Positions 26,936-36,089 of a stretch of DNA of 64,000 nucleotides are shown here, piece after piece. The notes below the pieces were generated by a model, which was not told the DNA's origin, ran no database searches, and saw nothing but the letters and a program-made list of their open reading frames with translations. The position numbers and the translations under genes were made by a program. This stretch comes from Gloeocapsopsis dulcis (lineage in GTDB: Bacteria > Cyanobacteriota > Cyanobacteriia > Cyanobacteriales > Chroococcidiopsidaceae): assembly GCF_032163395.1 (NCBI RefSeq), contig NZ_CP119968.1:605501-669500 (forward strand). The letters are read 5' to 3'. The first letter of the stretch is position 1. Every line of letters begins with the position of its first letter.

Positions 26936-27237
26936 ATTTCTTCACGATTTCTTCTACCTTTTCTTCACGCCCAGCTTGTAACTTAAACATTTAAGTCAGG
27001 TGATTGGCTGTTCATCAAAGCTAAAATCTCCTCATTGCCCTTCTTTATGATGCAACTGGGTTAACTACTATATGCCTCTAGAGGTTAACCCAGACTGCTT
27101 CTTTCAAGATTTTCACATTGACGAAAGATTAAATCACACATCTAACTTCACGATCGCAAGGTACTCGTTCAACATTGTCAACCAAAAAATTTCACTATTT
27201 TTGAAAGTGACTAGGAAGTAGAAAAAATACTTAGCCA
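26936..27237. other. Intergenic region, nothing recognised
   Basis: About 300 bases between the hairpin repeat and the end of pdxA. No conserved peptide, RNA or clear terminator was found. The two flanking genes are convergent. Confidence 0.5.
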
Positions 27238-28305
27238 TCAACCGACTTGCGCGCTTCTGCGACTAGCAAGTTCAACAGCAAGCTGTATTGCAGCTTTCAT
27301 GCTGGTAGCATCTGCAATTCCTTTACCAGCAATATCAAAAGCTGTGCCATGATCTGGTGAAGTTCGCACAAAAGGAAGACCAATTGAAGTATTTACCGCA
27401 CGGTCAAAGGCAAGTTGTTTGACAGGAATTAAACCTTGATCGTGATATAGCGCTAAATAACCGTCTGCAGCTTTTTCCGATTCAATTGTACCGTACCAAG
27501 CTTGACTGGGTTTTACCCACATTGTATCTGGTGGTATAGGACCATCTAACTGAATATGAGGGCGATCGCATCGTTCTTTTTCCAACCAGGGAATTAGCCA
27601 GTCTTGTTCTTCGCGTCCGAGTTGTCCTGATTCTCCACTATGCGGATTTAAACCAGCGATCGCAATTCTCGGTCTTTCTATACTAAAATCTTGCTGTAAA
27701 CATTCCACAAGTAAATCTAATTTATTCGCAAGGAGTTTGGGTGTAAGTGCATCTGCAACTTCACGTAAGGGAATGTGTGTCGTAGCTAGTAGTGTTTTGA
27801 GTGTCCAACCTGTATGAGGCGATCGCGCGACAAATAACATTCCATATCTTGTGACACCAGCAAGCTTAGCGAGTAACTCAGTTTGCCCAGGATAATTGTA
27901 GCCTGCGGCTTTCCAGGCAGACTTAGCAATGGGACCTGTGACAATGCCGTCAAATTCGCCAATCTTTGTGCGCGCGATCGCTACTTGCATATACGCAAAA
28001 CTCGCTGCACCGCTTGCTGCATCACCAACACCTGTAGTAATTGTCTGTTCAATATCAATGTCTAAAATTTTTAAATCTTCTGGATTCACGAAGTCATCAC
28101 TACACTGCTGACGTAACTGTTCGTAAGATTGAATCAGTTGAGTTTTACTGCCAACAACTGTGACATCATAGTTTTGCGCAAAATCTATTTGTGCTAAAGC
28201 CTTTAAAATAACTTCGGGTCCTATACCTGCTGGATCGCCTAAAGTCAAAGCTAAACGCGGACGCTGTTTTTCTAGACGAAGCGAATCTGGCTGCAACAAG
28301 ATCAT
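27238..28305 (-). CDS. pdxA: 4-hydroxythreonine-4-phosphate dehydrogenase
   Basis: PdxA oxidises 4-phosphohydroxy-L-threonine in the DXP-dependent pathway of pyridoxal phosphate synthesis. The 355-residue product has the expected motifs: [47 protein letters not shown]-like [22 protein letters not shown] (metal-binding His), GLNPHSGE (metal His), [20 protein letters not shown], and [20 protein letters not shown]. The N-terminal leader [14 protein letters not shown] precedes the usual start region. Cyanobacteria vary in vitamin B6 route; presence of PdxA suggests the DXP-dependent route or a paralogous role. The gene stands alone. Confidence 0.94.
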   Translation of the reverse strand: MILLQPDSLRLEKQRPRLALTLGDPAGIGPEVILKALAQIDFAQNYDVTVVGSKTQLIQSYEQLRQQCSDDFVNPEDLKILDIDIEQTITTGVGDAASGAASFAYMQVAIARTKIGEFDGIVTGPIAKSAWKAAGYNYPGQTELLAKLAGVTRYGMLFVARSPHTGWTLKTLLATTHIPLREVADALTPKLLANKLDLLVECLQQDFSIERPRIAIAGLNPHSGESGQLGREEQDWLIPWLEKERCDRPHIQLDGPIPPDTMWVKPSQAWYGTIESEKAADGYLALYHDQGLIPVKQLAFDRAVNTSIGLPFVRTSPDHGTAFDIAGKGIADATSMKAAIQLAVELASRRSAQVG

Positions 28306-28501
28306 ATAAAAATTTTATGGAAAAAAGCTTCTTGATGTTTGACCGTGAGTCAATGAATAAGCAGAGTTATATTACCGAACTAGTTTAAAATACTTTACAC
28401 TAGCCTAAATTTTTCTCAGGGAGGCACTCAGCGATTGCTGATTGTCAGCATCCTTATACTAGTTTACTGAATCTTGATTTAGCAAAGGGAGAATTGTCAT
28501 C

Positions 28502-28615
28502 ATGGGCGGCGAGATGTTTACAGCAGTTATTTTATGCCTCACATTAGTTCCCATAGGAATCGCTATGGGTTTTCTCTTGCTTAAAATTCAAGGGGGCGAA
28601 GAAAGCGAGTTATAA
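28502..28615 (+). CDS. petM: Cytochrome b6-f complex subunit PetM (subunit VII)
   Basis: PetM is a single-helix small subunit of the cytochrome b6f complex in the thylakoid membrane, which moves electrons between the photosystems. The 37-residue peptide starts MGGEMFTAVILCLTLVPIG, spans the membrane once, and ends LLLKIQGGEESEL, matching the LLKIQG-E-E ending of known PetM proteins. ATG 28502 is preceded by AAGGGAG (28487-28493); an inner ATG at 28514 is also possible. It is followed by ycf39 about 225 bases later, an arrangement I recall from other cyanobacteria. Confidence 0.88.
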   Translation: MGGEMFTAVILCLTLVPIGIAMGFLLLKIQGGEESEL

Positions 28616-28629
28616 AGTGATTAGGGGTT

Positions 28630-28735
28630 AGTGATTAGTTTTGAGATTTGAATTTTGAGTTTTGAATTGAAGAATTTTCTTAACTCATAACTCAACACTC
28701 AAAACTCATAACTTTCCCAACTCCTAGCCCTACAC
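28630..28735. repeat. Low-complexity dispersed repeat, related copy
   Basis: The sequence is built of TTTTGAGTTTTGAATT-like units and their complements (TTAACTCATAACTCAACACTC), able to fold into a long imperfect hairpin. It shares words with the 1062-1133 and 33251-33336 repeats. It lies between petM and ycf39. Confidence 0.5.
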
Positions 28736-28840
28736 TTTTCCCTAGCTTAAAAATCCTAAATCTATTGTAAAGTTTTGTTAACAGAATGAATTCTGATAGG
28801 ATTTTATTAATAAAAGTTTAAGTTTCATTACTAATCCCTC

Positions 28841-29821
28841 ATGACTATATTAGTTGTCGGTGCTACTGGCACCTTGGGAAGACAAGTAGTTCGCCGTGCT
28901 CTCGATGAGGGGTATAAGGTACGCTGTCTTGTAAGAAATCCTAAGAAAGCCACTTTTTTAAAAGAATGGGGCGCTGAACTTGTAGCTGGTAATTTGTGTT
29001 ATCCAGAAACCTTGCCTCCAGCGCTTGAAGGGGTAACGGCGATCGTAGACGCAGCCACAGCTCGCGCTACAGATTCTCTCAGTATCAAACAAGTTGACTG
29101 GGATGGCAAAGTAGCACTGATTCAAGCAGCGAAAGCAGCTGGTGTAGATCGCTATGTATTCTTCTCCCTGCTAGACGCCGAACAACATCCTGATGTCCCA
29201 CTGATGGAAATCAAGCGATGTACTGAGTTATTCTTAGCAGAAGCCGATTTGAATTACACCATTTTGCAGCTCTGCGGCTTTATGCAAGGGTTGATTGGAC
29301 AATACGCAATTCCAATTCTTGAAGGGCAAGCGGTGTGGATTACAGGTGAATCTTCTCCTATTGCTTACATGGATACGCAGGATATTGCCAAATTTGCAGT
29401 TCGTGCCTTATCAGTTCCAGAAACAGAAAAACAAATTTTTCCTGTAGTTGGAACTCGTGCTTGGAGTGCGGAAGAAATTATTAGTTTGTGTGAACGATTG
29501 TCTGGAAAAGAGGCTCGCATTACACGAATGCCAATTAACTTGTTGCGGACAATGCGCCGCATCCTCCGCTTTTTCCAATGGGGTTGGAATGTTGCCGATC
29601 GCTTGGCTTTTACCGAAGTCTTGGCAAATGGGAAACCTTTGGATGCTCCAATGGATGAAGTTTATCAAGTCTTTGGGTTAGACCCTACGGAAACGACAAC
29701 GTTAGAAAGCTATATGCAAGAGTACTTCGGTAGAATTTTAAAGAAGTTGCGAGAACTCGATTACGAAAAAACAAAAACAAAAAAGAAGCAAACTGCCAAA
29801 AAAACTCCGTTCAAGAGTTAG
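28841..29821 (+). CDS. ycf39: Photosystem II assembly factor Ycf39 (atypical SDR)
   Basis: Ycf39 (HCF244 in plants) is a Rossmann-fold protein that helps deliver chlorophyll to newly made D1 during photosystem II assembly, in a complex with high-light-inducible proteins. The 326-residue product starts MTILVVGATGTLGRQVVRRA (the GxxGxxG dinucleotide motif) and continues EGYKVRCLVRNPKKATFLKEWGAELV and PLMEIKRCTELFL, close to Ycf39 sequences I know. The C-terminus is Lys-rich (KTKTKKKQTAKK), as in relatives. It lacks the YxxxK active site of classical SDRs, which is normal for this family. It is downstream of petM on the same strand. Confidence 0.93.
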   Translation: MTILVVGATGTLGRQVVRRALDEGYKVRCLVRNPKKATFLKEWGAELVAGNLCYPETLPPALEGVTAIVDAATARATDSLSIKQVDWDGKVALIQAAKAAGVDRYVFFSLLDAEQHPDVPLMEIKRCTELFLAEADLNYTILQLCGFMQGLIGQYAIPILEGQAVWITGESSPIAYMDTQDIAKFAVRALSVPETEKQIFPVVGTRAWSAEEIISLCERLSGKEARITRMPINLLRTMRRILRFFQWGWNVADRLAFTEVLANGKPLDAPMDEVYQVFGLDPTETTTLESYMQEYFGRILKKLRELDYEKTKTKKKQTAKKTPFKS

Positions 29822-30004
29822 AGAGGGGCGAGGAGCGTGGGGCGAGGGGCTAGTGAATAAAGATATTTTTGTTTTCTCCACTGGCTTCCTCCGCTTGTCT
29901 AGAGTGATAAACTTTAATACCTTGTCAAGAAACACTCGCTTGTTGAGCAAAAATGTGCAAGGATCTAGCTAATAGTAAGCATTGCGGAAATCTGGACTTG
30001 TAGC

Positions 30005-30925
30005 GTGCCGAAAGTAGGCATTATTTACAATGATGTTAAGCCGATCGCCAGTCGTGTTGCTAGCGAACTGAAGGACAAGCTCATTGCAGCGGGTTGGGAA
30101 GTTTGTGTCACCACTGGTATCGGAGGAATTTTGGGTTACTCGAACCCAGAAAGTCCGGTGTGTCACACACCGATTGATGGTCTCACACCACCTGGTTTTG
30201 ATGCGGAAATGAAGTTTGCCATAGTCCTAGGAGGAGATGGCACAGTCTTAGCTGCTTCCCGTCAAGTAGCTCCTTGTGGCATTCCGTTATTGACGGTGAA
30301 CACAGGACACATGGGATTTTTGACCGAAGCCTACGTCAATCAATTACCGTTAGTCATAGAACAAGTCATGGCAGGTAAATATGAGATTGAAGAACGAGCG
30401 ATGTTAGCCGTTAAGGTGTTGCGTCGCGGGGAATCGATTCTATGGGAAGCTTTATGTTTGAATGAGATGGTACTGCATCGCGAACCCTTGACGTGTATGT
30501 GCCATTTTGAAATTGCTGTAGGACGTCATGCGCCAGTAGATATTGCAGCAGATGGTGTCATTGTCTCAACTCCAACAGGCTCAACGGCGTACTCATTGAG
30601 TGCGGGAGGACCTGTAGTCACGCCAGGAGTTCCGGTGTTACAGCTTGTCCCCATTTGCCCACATTCGCTAGCTTCGCGGGCGCTTGTCTTTGCCGACACT
30701 GAAATGGTCACAATTTCGAGTGCGAGTACAGATCGACTAGTCATGGTGGTAGATGGTAATGCTGGATGCTACGTTTTTCCTGAAGATCAGGTACAGTTAG
30801 TGCGATCGCAATACTCAGCGCGATTTATCCGCCTGCAATCACCAGAGTTCTTTCGCATTTTACGCGAGAAGCTTGGTTGGGGACTGCCTCATATTGCCAA
30901 ACCGACTTCGGTAGAATTGCCCTAG
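30005..30925 (+). CDS. nadK: NAD kinase (ppnK type)
   Basis: NAD kinase phosphorylates NAD to NADP, the main electron acceptor of photosynthesis. The 306-residue product has the family signatures: [13 protein letters not shown] at the start, [13 protein letters not shown] (the GGDG motif, about residues 75-78), [19 protein letters not shown], and [21 protein letters not shown]. The start is GTG 30005 with no better alternative. Cyanobacteria commonly carry two nadK paralogs; this is the one next to nblR, an arrangement that recurs. The intergenic gap of about 110 bases suggests separate or loose co-transcription with nblR. Confidence 0.95.
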   Translation: MPKVGIIYNDVKPIASRVASELKDKLIAAGWEVCVTTGIGGILGYSNPESPVCHTPIDGLTPPGFDAEMKFAIVLGGDGTVLAASRQVAPCGIPLLTVNTGHMGFLTEAYVNQLPLVIEQVMAGKYEIEERAMLAVKVLRRGESILWEALCLNEMVLHREPLTCMCHFEIAVGRHAPVDIAADGVIVSTPTGSTAYSLSAGGPVVTPGVPVLQLVPICPHSLASRALVFADTEMVTISSASTDRLVMVVDGNAGCYVFPEDQVQLVRSQYSARFIRLQSPEFFRILREKLGWGLPHIAKPTSVELP

Positions 30926-31038
30926 TAGTAGGCAATCTTCATTAGGTTATGAATATAATTTAAGTATTCATGCTTAGTTTCACCATGTGATAACCGAGTT
31001 ATGAGCAAATGCAATCCTTCATTGGCGGATAGCGGTTT

Positions 31039-31734
31039 ATGAGTATAGCAGAGGCTGAACGCAACCCATGTGTTTTAGTTGTCGAAACTGATGAGACTTT
31101 AGCAGGACAAGTGAGCCTTGACTTACAAGAATCAGGCTACGAAGCAGTGATCGCACCTGACGTTTACAGCGGTATGCAATACTCGCAAGAAATACGACCT
31201 GCTTTAATTGTTGTTGATCGCATGCTCGCCGGAGAGTCAGGACTAGAACTATGTACTCATTTGCGTCAAGCAGGAGCACACGTACCAGTTTTAGTCTTAA
31301 TGGCAAGAGACACAGTTGACGATCGCGTCGCTTGTTTAGAAGCAGGAGCCGATGATTATTTTCTCAAGCCCTACCGTTCAGAAGAATTTTTACAGATGGT
31401 ACGCCTGTATCTCCAGCCTGAAACAGGAGTAGCTGAACAATTACGCTTTGGCGATCTCGTTTTAGATTTAGCAACGCGCCGAGCAATTCGCCACGGAAAG
31501 GCACTTGACCTGACCATGAAGGAGTTTGAACTGCTAAAGTTTCTGATGGAACATCCGCGTGAGGTGTTGACCCGCGAACAAATTCTTGAAAATGTTTGGG
31601 GTTACGATTTCATGGGCGAATCGAATGTGATTGAAGTTTACATTCGTTATTTACGCCTCAAGATAGAAGACGAAGGACACAAACGCTTGATCCAAACAGT
31701 GCGGGGTGTAGGCTACGTTTTACGAGAATCATAA
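31039..31734 (+). CDS. nblR: Response regulator NblR (phycobilisome degradation, stress survival)
   Basis: NblR is an OmpR-type regulator needed for phycobilisome breakdown and survival under nutrient and high-light stress. The 231-residue protein has a receiver with LIVVDRMLAGESG (Asp about residue 57) and the hallmark sequence ARDTVDDRVACLEAGADDYF-LKPYRSEEF. The winged-helix domain includes FGDLVLDLATRRAIRHG, then LTMKEFELLKFLMEHPREVL and VWGYDFMGESNVIEVYIRYL. This agrees closely with Synechococcus NblR as I recall it. NblR works without an identified cognate kinase, and none is nearby here. It lies just downstream of nadK. Confidence 0.92.
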   Translation: MSIAEAERNPCVLVVETDETLAGQVSLDLQESGYEAVIAPDVYSGMQYSQEIRPALIVVDRMLAGESGLELCTHLRQAGAHVPVLVLMARDTVDDRVACLEAGADDYFLKPYRSEEFLQMVRLYLQPETGVAEQLRFGDLVLDLATRRAIRHGKALDLTMKEFELLKFLMEHPREVLTREQILENVWGYDFMGESNVIEVYIRYLRLKIEDEGHKRLIQTVRGVGYVLRES

Positions 31735-31841
31735 AAGGCGGTGAGTTACTAGTAAAATAGGAAAGGCTAGCTGTGTTAGGGAACTCCGATCAGAGGAAGC
31801 CACTCAAAAGCTATAAAGGTCAACATTGGAGTCGTTAAATA

Positions 31842-32345
31842 GTGAGTCGTGGTTCTGCTGTTATCGGAATAGTTTTAGGAACTTTCATGCTGGGATGTTC
31901 AACACCAACGCCAGCTGGATCACCAACGGTTACTCCTCGCGCCCAACAATCAGTGAATGCTGCTCAAATTCCTATTGCTGCTGTGATGACAATCGCTGGG
32001 CGTAAAATTAGTCTGGAAGTAGCGCGGACTCCCAGAGAACAAGCAATAGGATTAATGTATCGCGACACAATAGCCGACGATCGCGGAATGCTATTTGTAT
32101 TTGAACCTGCCCGCCCTGTAGGATTTTGGATGAAAAATGTCCGATTTCCGTTGGATATGATTTTTCTGGAAAATGGACAAGTGAAAGCGATCGCACCTGC
32201 TGTTCCTCCTTGCAAAACAGAACCATGTCCAACTTATGGCCCTGAAACACCGATTAATCAAGTGATTGAACTGCGTGGGGGACGCGCCGCTGAACTGGGA
32301 ATTCGTGTAGGCGATCGCCTAGATATTCAATTTTTAGACTCGTAG
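31842..32345 (+). CDS. DUF192 family lipoprotein
   Basis: A 167-residue exported protein. The signal segment ends in a lipobox (GIVLGTFMLGC, Cys about residue 22), followed by a Pro/Thr-rich linker and a DUF192 domain: ISLEVARTPREQAIGLMYRD, then GMLFVFEPARPVGFWMKNVRFPLDMIFL, and the closing NQVIELRGGRAAELGIRVGDRL. The start is GTG 31842. DUF192 proteins are widespread small periplasmic proteins of unknown function. No partner gene is adjacent. Confidence 0.88.
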   Translation: MSRGSAVIGIVLGTFMLGCSTPTPAGSPTVTPRAQQSVNAAQIPIAAVMTIAGRKISLEVARTPREQAIGLMYRDTIADDRGMLFVFEPARPVGFWMKNVRFPLDMIFLENGQVKAIAPAVPPCKTEPCPTYGPETPINQVIELRGGRAAELGIRVGDRLDIQFLDS

Positions 32346-32820
32346 AACCTACTCTAGAAATTTTCTCTACCACGTCATTGGCAACAACGGGGAAAATTCC
32401 CCATAAAAGTTGTGGTGTTTTTACCCTGTGTAGGGTAACATTTGATAGATTTGATAGAAAAACAAAATTATCTTTGCGATTGCTTTTCCACAGCACAAGG
32501 TTACAACTCAAAAAAGCTAAATTTGCATGAATAAGGCTGGGATCGGTCTTTTGGAAGAGTAAAATTCAGTCACTAATCTCTTCCTTGTTGTAGGTGAACA
32601 ATATTGCTGCACTAGAGTAAAAATAGTTTTAATAAATTTTGCTTTTTCGGCAACGAACTGATGGAAATTGGCAAGTTGCGCTAAAATGCTAGTCCGCATC
32701 ATGTTGTACTCATTACAAGTGGGAAAACTCGCAAAATTCAGTTTCACTATCAGGTAAAGTCAGCAATCCAACCGTGATTGCGGGACAGAAAAAACTAGTT
32801 AGCAAATACTAGTTCATCAT
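32346..32820. other. Intergenic region, nothing recognised
   Basis: About 475 bases with AT-rich stretches. Frames on the minus strand (around 32254-32747) have no recognisable features and overlap nothing conserved. It probably contains the promoter of the DUF2949 gene. Confidence 0.45.
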
Positions 32821-33063
32821 ATGGCAAACAACTTAAACTTATTTACAACAGAAGGTGAAAAACCAATGTCACCCACAAACTACTCTAATTTTATTGATTT
32901 TCTCCAAAAGGATTTATCGCTATCTGCTGCTTCTATTGATGTAGCTTTGCGCTATCGCGAACAAAATCCAGGTCCATTACCAATGATTCTTTGGCAATAT
33001 GGCTTAGTGACGCTAGATCAACTCAATCAAATTTATGACTGGTTGGAAAGTGCAGTAGTATAA
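32821..33063 (+). CDS. DUF2949 family protein
   Basis: An 80-residue soluble protein of a family found almost only in cyanobacteria. The conserved core is clear: FIDFLQKDLSLSAASIDVALRYREQNPGPLPMILWQYGLVTLDQLNQIYDWLE. The family core alone needs about 60 residues, so the true start could be the inner ATG at 32866 (MSPTNYSNFIDFLQ) rather than 32821. Function is unknown. It is followed by a short ORF and a strong terminator (33138-33197). Confidence 0.85.
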   Translation: MANNLNLFTTEGEKPMSPTNYSNFIDFLQKDLSLSAASIDVALRYREQNPGPLPMILWQYGLVTLDQLNQIYDWLESAVV

Positions 33064-33137
33064 GTCTGCAGATAGATGACATGCCAAAAGTTAGCTCGTC
33101 TATGTCAAGACACACAAGTTGTGTGCAGGCAATAGTC

Positions 33138-33181
33138 AAAGGAGATCAACAATGTATTGGCAACAAAAATGGAGCGGGTAA
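33138..33181 (+). CDS. Nine-residue ORF MYWQQKWSG with strong Shine-Dalgarno
   Basis: AAAGGAG (33138-33144) sits seven bases before ATG 33152. The ORF reads MYWQQKWSG and stops at TAA 33179-33181. Two of the nine codons are Trp. The stop lies in the loop of the terminator hairpin at 33172-33191, so a ribosome on this ORF would cover the hairpin's 5' arm. This is the geometry of a leader-peptide attenuator, but no biosynthetic gene lies immediately downstream on this strand. Listed span includes the Shine-Dalgarno sequence. Real translation is unproven. Confidence 0.4.
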
Positions 33182-33197
33182 TCACCCGCTCTTTTGA
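33172..33197 (+). terminator. Intrinsic terminator
   Basis: An 8-bp GC-rich stem GAGCGGGT/ACCCGCTC (33172-33179 with 33184-33191), loop AATC, followed by TTTTGATTT. It ends transcription from the DUF2949 gene and overlaps the short ORF. Confidence 0.85.
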
Positions 33198-33250
33198 TTT
33201 CATAACTTACACCATTAGAAACTGCATACACGAATTAGTAAAAGCTAGGG

Positions 33251-33336
33251 GAGTTAGGAGTTATGAGTTTAAGAGAGTTGAGAAAGTTCTTCAACACTTA
33301 AAACTAGCCACTCTTGTACTCACCCCTCACCCCTAA
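33251..33336. repeat. Dispersed ~70-bp intergenic repeat, copy 2 (convergent gap)
   Basis: This stretch shares AAGAGAGTT, a TTCTTCA core, AAAACTAGCC-CTCTTG and CTCACCCCT, in the same order, with the copy at 1062-1133. It again lies between the ends of two convergent genes. Confidence 0.6.
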
Positions 33337-33337
33337 T

Positions 33338-34492
33338 CTACGACTGAGCAAAAATCTTCGCAGCCGCTGCAACACCTGCACCAGGAGTAAAGTTTTCATA
33401 ACCAAGTTCGTGTAAAGCAACTTCCAGCGATGAAAGCGCACTGAGAATGTCGCGATCGCTCACAAAGCCCAAATGCCCGATGCGGAAGATTTTATTACTT
33501 AGGTGATCTTGCCCACCAGCTAAAGCAATGTCAAAGCGTTTTTTCATGATTGCTCGTACTTGATCCGCTTCAATACCTTGGGGTGCTACTGCCGTAATTG
33601 CCGGACTTCCACAATCATCACTTACAAATAAAGGCAAGTTTAAGCCTTTAATACCAGCGCGGGTTGCATTCATGAGCCTTTGATGACGCGCAAAGATGGC
33701 TTCTAATCCTTCCGCTTTCATCATCCGCAGTGTAGCGTGTAAAGCCACAATTAAATTGACTGGTGGTGTAAAGGGAGTTGTTTTTTTTGCAGTTGCTTTA
33801 CGATATTTACCTAAATCAAGGTAGTAGCGGGGTAACTTTGCTGTTTTATATGCCTCCCAAGCTTTAGGGCTAACGGCAACAATGCCCAATCCTGGGGGAA
33901 TCATATAACCTTTTTGCGAACCGGAACCAACAACGTCTAAACCCCAAGCATCCATGGGTACATTAACTGCACCAAGGCTTGTAACTGCATCAACAATAAT
34001 TAATGCTTCACCGTGGTTTTTAACATGACGGTTAATTGTTTCTAAGTCATTGAGGACACCAGTTGATGTTTCGCTATGGGTGATAACGACAGCTTTGATT
34101 TGTTTTTCTTTGTCAGCTGCGAGTTTTTCTGCAAACGTTTGGGGATCGAGGGGTTGTCCCCACTCGGCAGTAATTCTTTCGACATTTAAGTTATAAGCTT
34201 CACCAACTTCCGCCCAGCGTTCGCCAAACTTACCGTTGCAACCGACTAAAATGCGATCGCCTGGACTCAAGAAATTAATGATTCCAGCTTCTAATGCACC
34301 TGTGCCACTGGTAGTCAGCATCATCACGTCGCGTTGAGTTTGATGCAACCACTGGAGGTTTTCTGTCACTTCTGCCAGCATATTGCTAAATTCACTGGTA
34401 CGATGACCAATTGGGTGCTTGGCTAAAGCGAGTAGCGCTGCCTCTGGTACCGGCGTGGGCCCAGGAATCATCAGCATCAGCTTGTCTTGCAT
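33338..34492 (-). CDS. Alanine/serine-glyoxylate aminotransferase (class V, PLP)
   Basis: A 384-residue class V aminotransferase, the enzyme type that converts glyoxylate to glycine using alanine or serine in photorespiration. Motifs: LMIPGPTPVPEAALLALAKH at the start, MLTTSGTGALEAGI (cofactor phosphate binding), TGVLNDLETI, LIIVDAVTSLGAVNVPMDAWG (Asp for the pyridine N) and GSQKGYMIPPG with the Schiff-base Lys (about residue 194). Cyanobacterial homologs were long annotated as a soluble hydrogenase 42-kDa subunit; the sequence supports the aminotransferase call. It stands alone; the preceding upstream gap of 220 bases holds its promoter. Confidence 0.92.
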   Translation of the reverse strand: MQDKLMLMIPGPTPVPEAALLALAKHPIGHRTSEFSNMLAEVTENLQWLHQTQRDVMMLTTSGTGALEAGIINFLSPGDRILVGCNGKFGERWAEVGEAYNLNVERITAEWGQPLDPQTFAEKLAADKEKQIKAVVITHSETSTGVLNDLETINRHVKNHGEALIIVDAVTSLGAVNVPMDAWGLDVVGSGSQKGYMIPPGLGIVAVSPKAWEAYKTAKLPRYYLDLGKYRKATAKKTTPFTPPVNLIVALHATLRMMKAEGLEAIFARHQRLMNATRAGIKGLNLPLFVSDDCGSPAITAVAPQGIEADQVRAIMKKRFDIALAGGQDHLSNKIFRIGHLGFVSDRDILSALSSLEVALHELGYENFTPGAGVAAAAKIFAQS

Positions 34493-34716
34493 TGTTGTCT
34501 TACTGTTGTGTGACGAGTTAGGGGTTTATCTCAGATTGCACAAGTTTGATGACTTGTACGATTTTGGGAAATTTTTTGATTATACCTGAAAAAGTGCGAT
34601 CGCTGATACACCTGTAGAGAGCAGAGAGTATTTTGTAGAATGGTATGAGAAGGGCGCTATTTCAAAAAAGGTGGTAAATCAATCAAGACGTTTATTTTCT
34701 ACCAGACTTACTTATC

Positions 34717-35148
34717 ATGAAGCAGTTAACTACTAACATTGAAATCAATGCTTCTGCTAGCAAGGTTTGGAATATCTTGACTAACTTTGATGAGTATCCT
34801 CAATGGAACCCATTCATTCGTGCTGTAAGTGGTGAGGTAAAGCAAGGAGCGCGCTTAGAAGTACAACTTCAACCACCAGGTGGAGGCATGATGACGTTTC
34901 GACCTACAGTTTTGGTTGCTGAACCGGAACGAGAATTCCGTTGGTTAGGACAATTACTCTTACCAGGAATTTTTAATGGAGAACATTATTTTCAAATTGA
35001 GCCGCTGGGAAGCGATTGCATTCGGTTTATTCACAGTGAAGTTTTCTCAGGGTTACTCGTTCCCTTTTTAGCGAAAAGTTTGGATACTAACACCAAAAGT
35101 GGTTTTGAAAAGATGAATCAAGCGCTAAAAGCACGAGCAGAAATTTGA
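34717..35148 (+). CDS. SRPBCC (START-like) domain protein
   Basis: A 143-residue single-domain protein of the polyketide cyclase/SRPBCC superfamily. The opening TTNIEINASASKVWNILTNFDEYPQWNPFIRAV is typical, followed by the Gly/Pro-rich GARLEVQLQPPGG and a C-terminal helix (KSLDTNTKSGFEKMNQALKA). The fold makes a hydrophobic ligand cavity; the ligand and function are unknown. It is probably cytosolic. It stands alone. Confidence 0.88.
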   Translation: MKQLTTNIEINASASKVWNILTNFDEYPQWNPFIRAVSGEVKQGARLEVQLQPPGGGMMTFRPTVLVAEPEREFRWLGQLLLPGIFNGEHYFQIEPLGSDCIRFIHSEVFSGLLVPFLAKSLDTNTKSGFEKMNQALKARAEI

Positions 35149-35283
35149 TAGTTTATTCCCCGCGCACCTCCTGTAGAGTTTATTCGTGCTCAGTTGCACT
35201 CCAAATTTCCAACAAAGCAGCGTTAGCCACAACACAATCTTGAGCGCACTCTACACGCCTTATATGATAGTGAGCTTACAAAA

Positions 35284-35736
35284 TCAGGCTCTTTGAATAA
35301 GTTGAATAAGATGGTATAAATTACAGGCTGCTCCTCCAAACTTAGCCATCACACAATACAAGTTCTTGTCGTGTGTCACCAGAGTTAGTTGATTTGCAAT
35401 TGCTGTTTCGGCAATAAGGGCATCCTGGGAATTATTTAGCTTAGTTTTGATGCTATCAAGTTGTGTTTTTAATTGCTTGCAGAAGTTTCCATCACTCATC
35501 CTAGCTTGACCTAGCCGTGACACACCAAGAATGCATGACTCAGTTGAAATCTCTTGCTGTGGAACTGACGAGAACACACCTTCGAGTTGAGACCGTCTTT
35601 CTGTGTCGCTTGTAGCTTGAATTTCATCATGTTGGACATGGGTTACAAAGCACTCTATGTTCACAAAATAGGTAAGCTCAATCTTGTCATCTAAGATTTG
35701 GTTGAAGATGTTTGTATCGAATATATAGCCGCCCAT
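35284..35736 (-). CDS. PIN-domain-like protein
   Basis: A 150-residue protein with a PIN-like ribonuclease pattern. GYIFDTNIFNQILDD carries the first Asp (residue about 7) and the Asn, VQHDEIQATSD the Glu (about 38), and NSQDALIAETAIANQLTLVTHDKNLY the later Asp residues. Most PIN proteins are toxins with an upstream antitoxin. Here no antitoxin gene is recognisable on the 5' side, and the next gene upstream (35799-36020) is unrelated. It could be an orphan nuclease or a non-toxin member. Confidence 0.75.
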   Translation of the reverse strand: MGGYIFDTNIFNQILDDKIELTYFVNIECFVTHVQHDEIQATSDTERRSQLEGVFSSVPQQEISTESCILGVSRLGQARMSDGNFCKQLKTQLDSIKTKLNNSQDALIAETAIANQLTLVTHDKNLYCVMAKFGGAACNLYHLIQLIQRA

Positions 35737-35798
35737 ATGGTGTTTCTCATGCTTAAACTAAAATACTTGCGTTGGTAGCGCCCTAAACTGTCATTACA

Positions 35799-36020
35799 CT
35801 AATGATTAAGTGACCAACGAGATTCGATCGCAATCTGCGATTGTTGACAACTTTCTTCTAAATGTTTCTGTTGCGCGGCGGCTTTACGCAGGGTAATGAT
35901 TAGCTGATTCACTTGTTCGCGTAAAGTTGGATTTTGACTTGCTGCGGATAGTGTCTGTTGCTCTAATAGCTGCAACAAAAGTTCGTAGTGAATTGGGGAA
36001 GGAAGCGGAATTGTCTGCAT
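35799..36020 (-). CDS. Small cyanobacterial protein, DUF5340-like
   Basis: A 73-residue helical protein: MQTIPLPSPIHYELLLQLLE, then NPTLREQVNQLIITLRKAAA and SQIAIESRWSLN. The pattern I-PLPS-IHYELLLQLLE followed by QQ-LEE-CQQS and a closing RWSLN matches a small cyanobacterial family I associate with DUF5340. It is soluble with no known role. It lies 70 bases downstream of trpC on the same strand and might be co-transcribed. Confidence 0.65.
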   Translation of the reverse strand: MQTIPLPSPIHYELLLQLLEQQTLSAASQNPTLREQVNQLIITLRKAAAQQKHLEESCQQSQIAIESRWSLNH

Positions 36021-36089
36021 AAAAAATTGACTTGATTTCAGGCGCTCTTTTTACTGAATTTTGCACCAGATTCAGATCGCCATTAATGA

